Origin: Straminergon stramineum
Taxonomy: Eukaryota; Streptophyta; Bryopsida; Hypnales; Calliergonaceae
Direction of reading: 5' to 3'
DNA length: 64,000 bases
Assembly (NCBI GenBank): GCA_963920665.1
Contig: OY987266.1
Span: 8,003,001-8,067,000 of the forward strand
In this document: positions 1 to 11,389 of the stretch, piece after piece
Numbering within the stretch: position 1 is the stretch's first letter
Layout of the letters: every line of letters starts with the position of its first letter
Notes under the pieces: generated by a model
The model's database searches: none
Seen by the model: the letters and a program-made list of their open reading frames with translations, nothing else
What the model was told of the DNA's origin: nothing
Position numbers and translations under genes: made by a program

Positions 1-228
1 AACTACTGTTCCATGAAGAAGCAGACATTGAGCTGTGGAGAGGGGATGACGTACGCCGAGATCCAAGAGAGTGAACATCTTTGCAGTGTCGGAGTCACTA
101 CCATTGGAGTTGAGGAGAGGCACAAGCATAAGCGAGTCATTGCTGGAGAGATTTACAGAGAGGAACCAACTGAAATCCCCGCAAACACCTGATTTGTTCT
201 GTTTCAAATCAAGACGAGGACACCACAT
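1..228 (-). CDS. Unidentified protein, partial (edge of window)
   Basis: A minus-strand frame is open from about 309 down to base 1 and runs off the window without a stop. The first in-frame ATG is at 228-226 and gives 76 codons starting MWCPRLDLKQ. The composition is protein-like: mixed hydrophobic and polar residues, a Ser/Asn-rich stretch, then MFTLLDLGVRHPL near residues 51-63. The frame is closed upstream by TAG near 310, so this is either a first exon or an exon behind an acceptor such as the one ending in AAATTAG near 296. I do not recognise the family. F-box-associated or oxygenase-like folds crossed my mind, but no motif supports either. Base composition is richer in GC than the flank at 300-900, which favours real coding sequence. 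Chance openness over 100 codons is possible but unlikely. Confidence 0.4.
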   Translation of the reverse strand, partial: MWCPRLDLKQNKSGVCGDFSWFLSVNLSSNDSLMLVPLLNSNGSDSDTAKMFTLLDLGVRHPLSTAQCLLLHGTVV

Positions 229-1836
229 CACCAAGACTTCATCACAAGACAATGAATTTTTCCATCCTTTCAGTGTGTGTGCTCACTAATTTATCAAAGT
301 CCAACTAAACTTACATGTAATATATTTAAATTAGTGCAGGCTGAAAATTTACGGATATGTACTAATTTGAAAAAAATAAAACAAAATTGTTGTGAATCTT
401 ATTTTGCAAATGACACTAATTCTTTTGTCTCGTTAATAAGGTCAATTTAGAGTAGTTGGAAGGAAGAGAAAATAACTCCAACTTTGATCAAGATTACAAA
501 TTCCATCCAACTTTCAACCATATTCATCTAGTTCCATCTTAGGGGCTGTTTGACCTAAAACAGATGATGCGTCAATGAAGAAGAAACACTTTTTTTTATC
601 TTCCAAGTTGCACTATTGATTGGAAATCTGTGGAAAAGAAAAAGAAGGTTAACTATTACATAATTATTCATGACATGTGAATAAAACCTATTGGACGTGA
701 ATTTCTTTTGTTTAATAGAATTATGACCTTGTGCATACAGGAATACGGACATTCAATTGATTGTCAAACGGAGTCTTTGGGTCTTTCTAATTTTGTGAAG
801 ATTATACGACACAGATGATATTGAAGATTGTATTCAAGATTATATGAAGATTACAAAAGAGTTCAATACTTATATTTGTTACATCCACACTAAGGATTCA
901 TCTTGAGAAGGACAAACAACCCTCCTGTCATACTCGATGCTTGTCGAAATTTCGGAACTTAACAGATGCAGCACCAAGCATGGCCACTAAGACGGCATCT
1001 CAAGCACGTTCGCTGTGGACCCGATTTCATCACCCTAGGACATGTTCCGATGCCATCTCTGTAAGATCAGCAATTGAAAGAGACTACTTGCCTTCTGAAA
1101 TCTTATTTGTGGAGTATGCAGTGGGAAAACCTTTTGAAATGAGGAATTAATTATTTCTGAAGCGACAGGGGAAATATCACTTCTCACTCGATGCTTATGA
1201 GACATAATCAAAAGCAATTAAATTTCTCTGACAATTGTCAAAGTACATGGATTATGTTCAGGGCAAGCAACGGACTTGCAGTTCATCACAATCTTTGCTC
1301 AATGAGGCCTAATGGTCGTTGACCTTACTTGTATATACCAAGGCCATGCCACAAACTAAAAACATTTGCCAGTTATATCATTAGGTAAATATCAACAGCA
1401 ATACATATCTCCAGATTTGCTACTCTATCCTGTCCAAACCTTCAAGCCTCCTAGACTGAAAGAGGATACCAGACAGTGACGCTGCTAAGATGATCCGTTA
1501 AAAGCTAAAGAAGAACCATCTTCCAGTGTCATTCATTTCATATGTGCAGGAAAGATCAACACGGCTCTAAGCTTCTCGCAACCTCCGAATGTACACCAGG
1601 GGGCTACGAACTGCTTCTAAATTGACCTGCGCTAACGCTGAATGCACATGGTTATATATCTTCGGAGTGAAAACATTCGCTTCCTTGAACCGCCAACCCA
1701 TCCTCATGGTCAGTGTGCGTCGAGACTCAATGCTCGACATATATCTCAGTTCTGCTGATTGGATGCAACTCAGGTAACCCCACAATATCTCTCTATACCG
1801 CCAATGGCGAACTTCTAAGTTACAGTGCTAGTACCG
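229..1836. other. Intergenic, includes 3' flank of the HSP20 gene
   Basis: No gene is supported here. 300-900 is AT-rich with many stops. 940-1150 and 1560-1790 have more balanced composition and short overlapping open frames on both strands, with no recognisable motif and no splice-consistent chain. The part next to 1836 is presumably the 3' UTR of the minus-strand HSP20 gene. Confidence 0.5.
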
Positions 1837-2780
1837 TTAATGAACCTCAATAGGGATGGCATTCATCTTCGGATCTTCTTTGAACTTCGGAATCACAATT
1901 CGCAGCATTCCATTCTTCAGCTCGGCTTTCACCTCATCTACCTTCACGTGTTCAGGCAACGTCAACCGGGTGTTGCACTTCTCGTAACTGTGAGAAGACC
2001 AGCCATCATCAGATTTGTCTGCGTTTTGTTCGCCTGTGATCACGAGCTGGTCACCTTCCACTGTCACCTTCACCTGCACAAGGATGTACAATCCATGTGA
2101 ACTCCCAGAACTGGAAGGGGTTGTCTATCGTGAACACGAACTAATTAAGGCGATTCATTTGATACTAACCTCCTCCTTGCTGAATCCTGGCATGTCAATT
2201 CGAAGTCTGTAAGCGTCAGTGTCCTCGACCAAATCATGGGGCGAACGCATGCGTGAGGGGAATGCGGAAGCAGGTGCGCGGAAGAAAGGTGCATCAATCA
2301 TTCGATCAAAAGCATTCAGCATTTCCTTCATGTTCCTGCTGGTAGCAAAAGGATCCCAGAATTCTGCAGCATCCAAGCAATTTCATTCAGCCGAATCAGT
2401 AAAATTGAAAAAACAATCCAGATTGAGCTCGGACAGTAAAGTCCAATTCTGGACAAGGAATTGCAAGGGTTGACATTACTACATTATTCTGTCGACGACA
2501 ACATGCAAGAATGGATAAGTAAGAGAAATAATCACTAACCAAGAAGTGGACCAATACTACGCAGCTGCCTTCCCGAGCCCCCTCTCGAAACGGAGCGTCC
2601 CCGGGAAGCTTGCTTTTCTAAAACACCTTCTTCTTGAGCAGGGGCGTCTTCGATTGCGGCAACGCCAAGCCGACGAGCACGCGAGAGTGGCGAATGCATT
2701 GAGCCCCTCCCTTCAGCGATCTCAAGCAGCGACTTCATCGTGGACTCCGAAACCAAACGAGACAATGAGCGAAGTGCCAT
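1837..2780 (-). CDS. Small heat-shock protein (HSP20 family), organelle-targeted, probably mitochondrial
   Basis: Three exons on the minus strand: 2780-2540, 2363-2170 and 2073-1837, with introns 2539-2364 (donor GTTAGT, acceptor GCTGCAG) and 2169-2074 (donor GTTAGT, acceptor TGTGCAG). Phases agree and give 223 residues. ATP-independent chaperones of this family form oligomers that hold unfolding proteins. Residues 1-80 (MALRSLSRLV, then Arg/Ser-rich and nearly free of acids at the start) look like a mitochondrial presequence. Residues 81-110 contain the FWDPF...MLNAFDRM segment typical of organellar members. The alpha-crystallin domain covers about 118-215. It has the consensus II motif around PGFSKEEVKVTVEGDQL and the consensus I motif LPEHVKVDEVKAELKNGMLR, where GML replaces the usual GVL. 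I chose ATG 2780 because the upstream codons are not ATG and the context is good (GCGATGG). A plastid address is the main alternative. Two introns are more than many organellar HSP20 genes have. Confidence 0.9.
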
Positions 2781-3570
2781 CGCGAACAAATTTCAATAAA
2801 TATCTTTCAAGAATCTGCAAACACCCGACCTTAACCCGTCAGGTCATTCGAAACATCATGAGAGAATCCTGTGCTCATCCCGAAGAATTGCGGAACCTCG
2901 CAACCCTCTCCCTCACCAGCACCAGTCCTCTAAAACAATCTTCTTGACATATCACTATACACATGAAATAGTTCATGAAATTGAGTAATTGACTGTTACC
3001 ACCTCAATCACAATGAAGAAGAAAGAAAGAGTTCAATCCTTATAATGTACAGCAAGAAACCATCGCCAATGAAACCAAACATTCACGCTGTCCATAAATA
3101 ATCGTCTCCTCATATATACTCCAAAATTAATAACGGATCAAGAGAAGAACGACCGCAAGTGAACCTCAACAAAAGAAATCCTATGCGCATCCAAATCACA
3201 GAAACCTTGCAATCTTCCAGCTCTCAAGCACCAAGCCAGCACGGTAAATCAAGCTCACTACCAAATCAATATGCACATAGAGAGAGTTCAACAACTGGAA
3301 TCCTCCACCTCCATCACCACCTCCAACACTATGCACATGTTCAACCCACACACAACAAGCCACCATTGAAGCAAGCTGTCCGCATTCACCACTGACCTCA
3401 TTTAAAAATCAAAAGAGCAAAATCAAAAGAAAATTGCATCAAGACGTCGAAAATGAAGCTCATTACCTCTCCAACTGCACAACGATCTTGCACAATGCAG
3501 CTCAAACGCGAGACGTGATACTGCAGATTTTCGCATGTTAAGTTACTGCAGGTCGAGACGATCGGCGTGC
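2781..3570 (-). promoter_or_regulatory. Long 5' leader of the HSP20 gene, probably with an intron
   Basis: The best heat-shock promoter lies about 800 bases upstream of the start codon, so the leader should be long or interrupted. On the minus strand a plausible donor (GAGAG then GTAATG, near 3467) and acceptor (TGTTTGCAG, ending near 2815) would remove about 650 bases and leave a short spliced leader. An alternative TATA-like run (AGTATATATG on the minus strand, 3120-3111) would allow an unspliced leader. The stretch carries no convincing coding frame. Confidence 0.4.
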
Positions 3571-3574
3571 GGTT

Positions 3575-3582
3575 AAGTTATA
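3575..3582 (-). promoter_or_regulatory. Candidate TATA box for HSP20
   Basis: Read on the minus strand this is TATAACTT. It lies about 22 bases downstream of the 3604-3621 heat-shock element, which is the usual order and spacing in plant heat-shock promoters. Confidence 0.4.
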
Positions 3583-3603
3583 CCAATGCGAGAGATTGCT
3601 CGA

Positions 3604-3621
3604 GAAACTTCGGGAAGTTCC
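3604..3621 (-). promoter_or_regulatory. Heat-shock element, four units
   Basis: The sequence GAAacTTCggGAAgtTCC is four alternating 5-bp HSF units with one mismatch in the last. Trimeric heat-shock factors bind such arrays. It is upstream of the minus-strand HSP20 gene and predicts heat induction. Confidence 0.7.
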
Positions 3622-3784
3622 CAGACTCCACTGGATTTGTTCTTGCGGTGCCACTTCAGCCTATTGTTGATTGGCTGAGATCGTGTGTAGGCTTGTGATT
3701 GGGCTGTCGGGATCGGACCCCTCCACGTCAGGGAGAACTGGGGATATGGAAGCCTTGGGTTGCAAGTTTCATGCCAGATGGACG

Positions 3785-3797
3785 GAACTTTCTCGAA
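3785..3797 (-). promoter_or_regulatory. Second heat-shock element, three perfect units
   Basis: GAActTTCtcGAA is a perfect three-unit HSF site. It is 164 bases beyond the first cluster and therefore further upstream of HSP20. Together they form a two-cluster heat-shock promoter. Confidence 0.65.
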
Positions 3798-3889
3798 GAC
3801 GACTGCCGTGGCTGATGAATTGCACTTCAGTTGGCTCCTGATTTCATTTGCTGCAACTGATCGAGGGAGGACCTGCAGTGGGATGCCGG

Positions 3890-4635
3890 TACAACTCCAA
3901 AAATCTTCCCAATTTTTACTTTGAGAAAAATGTAGAAACTCATAGATTATTTACCATCAGATGATCAAATTTGGAAATTTTACACTTCTGCCACATTTAA
4001 CTAAATCTAGATTATTCATACAAGTCTAGACTATGTTTGCAAAACATTGGGAGATTTCATGATTATGAAGGATACAAATCTCCTGATGTTTTGCATAGAC
4101 TCCCAATATTTTGCATAGATCATCTCATGGTGTTTTGCATAGATTTCTTTGATGATCTTCCAAAGGTTTGCATGTGTTTCCTAACTATTTTTTGGGGGTT
4201 ATTATTTTTGGACTTTGGATCGCCCAAATTTAGTCAATTATGGCATAGTTCACCTTTGGACTTAAAAATCCCTAATGACTCGATAGTGTTGACGAAGGTA
4301 GAGAAAGAGAAAATTAATAAACAACAAAATAATCCCTAAAGTTTCCAAGAGTCACTTCAAGGGACTTTTGAAAGTTTGGGCAAGTACCTATGATCTCAAT
4401 TTTTGGCAAGATTTTGAGGATGAGGGCCAATTTTTAGATTATTTTATCAAGTTCAAAATAGGAAGTTCAGTTGAGAACTTGTCATGAGGTATTCCAAGTG
4501 GGAATTGGCTAGTTAGACGTAAGGTTTTTACTTGTTTCATTTGTAGCATCCACTTTAAAAGTAAATACCATAGTTAGTTGTTTACATTGTACCAAGCTAT
4601 ATGTTTAGGGTCAACATTTTAAGCCAAATATTTAA
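3890..4635. other. AT-rich intergenic DNA, repeat remnant
   Basis: No gene seen. From about 4330 it resembles the dispersed AT-rich family (CCCTAAAGTTT start, then ATCTCAATTTTTGGCAAG), which also occurs near 21290, 42720, 44020 and 45955. Confidence 0.5.
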
Positions 4636-4639
4636 TTAA

Positions 4640-5535
4640 CCCCTAAAGTCCCAAGGTTTTTTTTCACCAAAGCCACTCAAAATTGCCATCTCTATTGCCA
4701 AGAGCAAAAAACTTTGGAAATTCTTATTTGTGCATATATGGTTGTAGGATTTTGCACTAGACTAGTATATGAATTTATAGGAGAAATTTCAGAAAACTTT
4801 GATAGCATAGATTGCAAGTTATTTGCATTCAAAATGAAGAAAACAATTTTTTGTCTCCTTGTATGACTAGATAAGAAGACTTTGAATCTTCTTAGCTTCA
4901 AAAAAATTTTCACTAAAAATTCCTAATTTCTATTTTTTTATGTTGAAGAATTGGATTTCAAAAACAACTTGATTATTAATCTAAAAAACATTATTAGGTA
5001 GAAATAGGAATAAGATATAAGAAAAATCTAAATCGTTAATAGCTTTAAGATGGAATTGAAATATATTGATTACAACAATGAATTTTTTCTATCAAAAAAA
5101 AGAAACTTTGCAAAATTTCTTATTCTTTATAATTGTGAAAATTGGGTTCAAAAATGATTAAATGAAACTTATAAGTAATCTTCTCAAGACAATGTTATGA
5201 TTGCAAAAAAACAAAAATTTCCAAAACTTTCACATCACTTATCTAAATGCAATGAATCAAAGCTTCACATATAAATGAAATTATAATCTTTGAGAAAAAT
5301 TAAAAATTAAAAAAAATATAATTCTTCATGATTTCTTTCTACCCAATGTAATAATTTTGGGCATAAGTTTCACTCGTGTGCACCTATTGTTATAAAAATT
5401 GTATTCCTTGAAGAAAATGTGATTATCTCTCTTCAAATTTTTTTTCATAAAATCTTGTTAAAAATTGAAGTCCCAAAAACCTACTTGAAATCCTAAGAGT
5501 CCCCCAAGGCCTAAGGGGATATTGGGACTTTAGGA
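4640..5535. mobile_element. Degenerate TTAA-flanked element (piggyBac-like MITE)
   Basis: The left end follows TTAA (4636-4639) and reads CCCCTAAAGTCCCAAGG. The right end, reverse-complemented, reads TTCCTAAAGTCCCAAT, so the ends form an inverted repeat of about 16 bases with decay in the outermost bases. The right TTAA has decayed to TAAA. The interior is AT-rich and shares the motif around 'CTAGTATATGAATTTATAGG' and 'GATTGCAAGTTATTTGCATT' with the members at 9295 and 36813. No transposase. Confidence 0.55.
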
Positions 5536-5950
5536 ATAAAATTGAAGAAATCAAATTTTGCCATAAGCTAAAAATAATAATATTTGTTCAAAATCCATAT
5601 TTTTTCTATATAAATTTTTTCTTTTTGAAAAAATAACTTCACTAAAACTCAAGCATCCTTTTTTAGAATTGTTTTTTGTTCAACTTGGTGAGAAGTTTGT
5701 TATATATAGGCAAACCGGTTGAACCGTGTACCAACATGTCGTTATTGAATATAATCCTCACCTTCAAACATAATCAAGATCATCAAATTTAAGAAATCTA
5801 AGACCATTTCAAAAAGTGATTGGTAGGTGGAGATGTAACATAAAATCATCATCACTCTATCCATTCAATATATGGCAATAAAAGCGAATGAGAGTCAAGG
5901 ATAATGGATTATGAGAACACCATAATTGTATGCTATGTAAGTTACTTTAA

Positions 5951-6171
5951 CCCTTGAACACCGGGCTGGTGATCGTGGAAATCAAGCATTTTGGAACCGT
6001 GTGACATCATCTACTTTAAAAAAATAAAAAATACTCATTGGGAGTCCAACTACAGTTGAAGATCTTCCCTTTTCACCCCTAATTCCGAGGATGAATAGTT
6101 TCACTTCTGTCCTATACAAAGAATTCTTTGTCATTCATTGGACAAAAAACGTCCGCCTTGGCGTTTAGGGG
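5951..6171. mobile_element. Short TTAA-flanked MITE, ACGCC subfamily
   Basis: A 221-bp element with TTAA at both sides (5947-5950, 6172-6175). The left end is CCCTTGAACACCGGGCTGG. The right end, reverse-complemented, is CCCCTAAACGCCAAGGCGG. A GGACAAAAAACGTCC hairpin lies just inside the right end. The copy at 38905-39274 has the same ends, the same hairpin and GGTnATCGTGG/GGTCACCGTGG near the left end. There is no coding capacity, so it must have been mobilised in trans. Confidence 0.7.
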
Positions 6172-6175
6172 TTAA

Positions 6176-8150
6176 CATAGATTCCCCAAACCTTCATTGT
6201 AGCAAAACCAAAAATCTAGGAAAAAATACTTTTGTGTAACAGTGTAAGTGACCTAAAGGAGATCACCCATTTCTGATCACCCTCCCATTTTTGTGGTTTA
6301 GGTTGCTCCATTTCCGATCAAATGAATTGTAAGTAATAGTTCATGCACCATAGGACCTAGGGACAACAAAAATGCCAAGGAGGTGTACATTGAAAGGTTA
6401 GATGATCACAACATGTACATTGGAAGCCTTACATCAATTTGGGAACCATCCTATAGTTAGAAATAGGTTTGCCTATATATCAAGAATGGGACAAATAAAA
6501 TCTTCATGAAAAAAATTTGTGATAATTTTTCTTTTAATGGAAAAAATTTAGGAAATTATGAAATCCTCCTTAAATCTATTTCTCTACACAAGGAAATTTT
6601 TTCCTGAGTTTTTCCCATGCCACAAATAGGTTGAATTGCTTAAAAGTGATTAGAAATGGGTAATCATCCTAGTAGAGCACCTCATCTTTGGGTAGTATGT
6701 TCCATGGTAAACAATGTGACTACCCATGCTACAAACCACCTCCAATATCAAAAATTGAATGTTTTTTAAGGATGTTGGAGGTGGTTTGTGGTTGTATAAG
6801 ACAAATACTCCCAGCAAGATTTTGTCTTGGGGAGACTACTACCAATTTTTTAGAAAACTACATAAATTAATAGATTCTATTTAATTCAAAGGGAAAATAT
6901 TCTATATAATATGTAGGATTATTGTAGGATTTATGAAATGCTACTATATACTCTAGTATATAAAATTAGGCTATGTAAAGACATCATGAAAAAATTGGAT
7001 ACTAAAATTTTCTATGTAAGATACCTCCACTTAAAAGAATGCATGAATGAATTTACAAAAAAGTTTAGGATATTAGAAATATGCCCTTCATAGCTTTTTA
7101 TGTAAAAATATGGTCATCTTAAATAAAATAATTAAGGTAAATAGCCTCACGCCAAATATTCTCTTAATTCAAGTGTATACCTTAAATCACAAAGAGTGAT
7201 CTCCCCAAGGATGTCATTGGTGGTTGAGGACAAGATCAACAAACCACAATTTTTGATATTGGTCCATTGTAAAAGTTGCAACTAGACTATTTCAATTCTT
7301 TGACTAATTTTGTGTGTTTGATATTTTATACATATAATCATTTTTTATGATATGATCTTGTATATAGGACTTGCTATCACAACTCTTGTTCTAATACATA
7401 ACTTCATCTCAAATATAACAACCTTTAGCTATGAGTTCTATTCCAAATCTTCTTGTATTTTTTTATCTTGGGCTTCTATATTAATCACCACTCAATATGG
7501 TCTCTATGGCACTTGTTTTGATAGATGGTCACACAAGCGAGGCTTTTGTTGTGGCTCCAAGTGGAAGTTATTTCTACTATAGCAATCTTCAATTGTGCAT
7601 TTTTTTAGGATACTTGAAAGCTTTGGTTTATTTGGATCTAAGAACATCCTTAATCCAACTAGAACCACTATGCCAATGCTATAGTGAAGGAGAAACTCCA
7701 AAAACACTCTCCAATGCAATTGGTATTAGTCTCTCCTTATTCCTGCACCTTCCATTTTCCTTCACCTTCCATTTTCCTTCCCAAACATGGAAAGTTGACA
7801 AAAAATGAAGAGTTTGCAATAGGAAGATTCACAGTTGGTTAAAAATAGGAAGATTCATGATTGACATACCTTTCCAAGTTTTATTCTATGTGCCAATAAA
7901 TTGGAACTTCCCTTCATTGCATGAAAAAATCTTATCCTTTTGCTCCTTCTATAGTGTGGAAAAGTTCATTTGAGGTTTGGATGACCAACTTTACATTGGG
8001 TCAATTTTTTTTCCAAACATTATCGGAATGGAATGAAGTCCATGACCATCTACTTGAAAACCAATATTAATGCCTAGGATTCAAAGGTATACTAGAATTA
8101 TGAATAGAATTTTATTTTCTAATAAACAATGAATTGAACATTGGTAATCC
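6176..8150. other. AT-rich non-coding DNA with a stem-loop
   Basis: No gene supported. There is a strong short inverted repeat (6731-6749 and 6771-6789, 18 of 19 paired, loop 21). GGAGATCAC occurs near 6258 and inverted near 7199, which might be the decayed ends of a roughly 970-bp element. The rest is low-complexity AT-rich sequence. Confidence 0.45.
6731..6789. repeat. Stem-loop (19-bp arms)
   Basis: ACAAACCACCTCCAATATC at 6731-6749 pairs with 6771-6789 except at one position. It could be a remnant fold-back element or an RNA hairpin. It is not followed by a T-run that would mark an RNA polymerase III terminator. Confidence 0.6.
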
Positions 8151-8154
8151 CGAA

Positions 8155-9290
8155 GTCCAAAAGTTTAATAACATAAATTCTATATTGGAAGCTACTAGTT
8201 GTTTAAAATCACTTTCAAAACATTTACCTATCATTCAAAATCATGGGCTAAGTTGCCTAAGTATGATATCAATAATATAGAGCTTGATGTTTTCTTTCTA
8301 TTACTACCAGGGTTTTTTTGTGCTTTTTTTGTGCTAGATTGCACTAGAAAAAAATAATTTGGCTAAAAAAGAGAGAATTAGAGATCATGAAGCTTCTTGC
8401 CAAAAAACTGGAAATTAAAAAAACTCTTGGATGAAATCACAAGATTGTGGATGAAAACATAATTATGGACATGTGATATGTGCTAATGTGATATTTCTAT
8501 CCAATATGTGGATGAATGTTGAAATTTGGAGTATTACTACAACATTTTTTATTGCCACTTAGGCACTTCATAAAAAATTAAAAAAACACCTAATTACTAC
8601 ATTTGGCTCCTTTCTTGGAATCTTTTTAAATGATATATTTCCTCAACTATAGATTCCAATCACTTTTTGCCATTTGAGCATTTCTAGGGTTAAAACATAT
8701 AGTCTTGCTTAATGTAACACTCATATCATGCTTGTATTCATTACTTAAAGTAATCCCACAACAAGGTCTCTAAACAAGCATATGAACTTGGTTTCTATCA
8801 TTGAACTATTTTAGTTCTTGTTAGGTCTCATTGGAAAATACAAGAAGATCCCCAATTTTCTTCAATGTGATTTTAGTATGCTACATAAACAAATTATGAA
8901 TTTTCAATTGTAGATAGTAGGTGAACCTAAAATTGATCCTAAGCACTTACCATAAACAAGTGTTCATTAGGTTCCAATATGTAAAGATGTGTTTTGCAAG
9001 AGAATTGCAATTTGGTGTGATTACCTCACACAATTAGACAATTCATGGCTTGCAAAATTTTCCCAACTTACATATCATTCTAAGCCAATGAAGCATGGGT
9101 CCATAGAACTTTGTTGAAACATCTTAGAATATAAACTCAAAGACAAACTTGTCCTTGCTTGGTTAGAAATGTTTTATAGGTAGAAGGTACTATTGACACC
9201 TCCTTCTTGAGCAATTACTTCTTCTAGAAAACAAGCCACTACACAATAAGAGACTCTCTCCTTCAATGAAGCACTTGTCCACTTTTTGAG
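8155..9290. repeat. AT-rich spacer module of the tandem array, copy 1
   Basis: Homologous to 36440-38300, 40680-41560 and 56340-58080. Shared landmarks are AATAATATAAATTCTATG, the phrase around GGTCTCATTGGAAAATA, and CTTCTTCTAGAAAACAAGCC. Each copy precedes a GC-rich head module, so it marks the junction between array units. No coding frame. Confidence 0.6.
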
Positions 9291-9294
9291 TTAA

Positions 9295-10589
9295 CACCTA
9301 AAGGACTAAACTATGTTTTTTGGCAAGAAAATGATTTTAGACAACTCTATATGAATGGAATTTTTATTTTAAAGTTTTACACAACATGTGGATGAGGAAT
9401 AGCTTTTAGGCCCAACAAGTTTCATAAATTTTGACTATATAGTTAAAAAGTTATTGTATGATATGTAGTTTCTTTCTCAATCCAAGTAACCCAAGCAACC
9501 CAGAAAAAATCACTTTTTCCAAAAACAAAAATTTGAAAATGTTTTTCTAGATTTATATATATGGAAGTTTTAAATCATTCCATTTTGATTAATGAGATGA
9601 AATTTATGAAGAGTTTTAGTTTGTCTTGAGGGCAGTTATGGAATTTCTACCATCTAGGATAAACTTTAAAGTCCTTTACTTAACTCAATTTTCAATTTTT
9701 TGGGAAAAAAATAAAATCATAGGATGTGGATTTTTTATTACAAAATTACAACCTTTGGGATTGCATTTTTCAATTCCATAACGAAATTCTTAACAATTTA
9801 GTATTTTAAATCATTCTCTACTTCTCCCTACTTCCTCTTTTTTTTTCGTATAGAGTAAGCTTGCCATTTACTACACACATCCAAAAAATGGATGACAACC
9901 TTTGCTATTTACCAAGCACTCAATGCACAATTCAACTACCAATTCAATTGTAATGGGAACAAATTAAAATTCTATATCACCGCCCAATGAGTGCACATTG
10001 TGTGGTGAAGGGTTACAAGGAATTTTTAACTAGATTTTAGCTTCATCACCTTCAAATTGCAATAAAATTTGTAGGAAGAAATCTTTTTGCATTTTGTTTT
10101 TCAAAGGTGAATCATAACAAGACATTCAATAATCAAGCTAAATTTCAAAACATGCAAGTATCTTTATTTATGTGGAGAAGGATTTGAATTTTGTCTATGT
10201 GGTGATTGGTAAGTTTACTATATGTCTTACAATTCCAAATGATTTGAAAATTTTCAAGCATGTAGCCAACTTACTTTGAAGAATGAATCCAAAAAAGCAC
10301 CATTAATGTGGACATTTTTTGATACAAATGGGACCTTCTGAAGTGTAGCTGCCCTATTTTTTGCAAGGCCCAAGAAAAAGATTTATTTCAATTCAAACGC
10401 TAATATCTTGCAATCCACATGGTCGAAATTTCTAAAAAAAATTTCACATCTTTTCAAACTAGCATACTGTAAGATCCTTTGGTTACATGTATCCAAAAAT
10501 GTTGTTTTTTTCCTTAAATTTGGTACTCGTACCAGAAATAGCATTTTTGGAGCATTTTTGGTGAAAACCTAGTCAAACAACTTAAGGGG
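9295..10589 (-). mobile_element. TTAA-flanked element, 1.3 kb (inverted orientation)
   Basis: Flanked by TTAA at 9291-9294 and 10590-10593. The ends are CACCTAAAGGACTAAACTATG on the left and, reverse-complemented, CCCCTTAAG on the right. Its interior is the reverse complement of the 36813-37751 element, including ATATCTTGCAATCCACATGG. It interrupts the spacer module. The homologous spacer at about 38266-38275 has a single TTAA after TTTGAG at the same place. No open frame of transposase size. Confidence 0.65.
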
Positions 10590-10593
10590 TTAA

Positions 10594-11182
10594 GTGGTTG
10601 CTCAAACTTCCTTGTAGTATGATGACCTTCGGTCAATGCAACACCTCCTCCCCTTTGATCTAAAGCCTAAAAACTCATGTGGACAAATGCCGAACTCTAA
10701 AATGTAATTCCCATCATGAACAAATTTTTTCCCATTTGATTCAAAAATCTACTTCCCAAGAATTTTGGTATCCATACCTTAAATTAGGTTGTTTGTTTTG
10801 TTTTGTTTGTTTTTTATGTTGAGATCTCATGTACTGCACATCCTCCAATCACGTTCTTGATACTATCGGAATGCTTTGTGCAAAGGAGGGGTGCACGGGC
10901 TTTCTTTGATGGCATTTGGAGTTGTAGTGTGATAGTTATTGAGTTTCTAAGTTTTTTCTGAGGCAAAAAATAAAAAAAAATCATTTTTATTATAAGGTAG
11001 GAGGTCCATGAATTGCTCATCTAAGAGCTGAAACAGGAAAATGTGGAGGTAAAACTTCTTGAAATATTTTTCAGTAAATTTTCCTTGAAAGACAAATGGA
11101 ATTGGCATCTAACCCAAGTCGTTTCATATTTTTTGGAGTTTTGTAGAATTAGTTCTGAATTTTTGAAGTTGAAATGGCAAAG
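10594..11182. repeat. Pre-head module (array junction), copy 1
   Basis: Non-coding. It matches the DNA just upstream of copy A (about 23590-23820): GTTGAGATCT followed by TGCGGGCTTT-like and AGTTATTGA(A/G)TTTC phrases. Part of it (CCGAACTC then AAATGTAATTC) recurs near 41560 and in the 61020 region. Confidence 0.5.
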
Positions 11183-11295
11183 GGCTCTAGAATCGCCCAC
11201 CTCTGTAAATGTACACTATTTGTACAGCATTGGTACAATGAAAAAGTAGCATGTTCAAATAGTGTATATTTACAGAGGTGGACGATTCTAGAGCC
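11183..11295. mobile_element. Fold-back MITE with 40-bp arms
   Basis: The arms 11183-11222 and 11256-11295 are inverted repeats with 38 of 40 positions paired, separated by a 33-base loop. The arm starts GGCTCTAGAATCG and includes ACCTCTGTAAAT. No flanking duplication is clear. Length and structure fit a small fold-back element inserted in the pre-head module. Confidence 0.7.
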
Positions 11296-11389
11296 TGTGT
11301 GATTTCAGAACCTCCTACCTTGTTTTTTTTGGGTTTTTTTGGAAACAAGCGTGTTCGAAAAACACACCATTTTTACTGTACTTTTGGCT

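Noticed and set aside
4037..4339. 100-codon plus-strand frame
   Set aside because: It is built on a repeated TTTTGCATAGA phrase in AT-rich DNA, without domain, start context or splice partners.
6250..7217. Transposon with GGAGATCAC inverted ends
   Set aside because: Only about 13 of 17 end bases agree and no flanking duplication was found.
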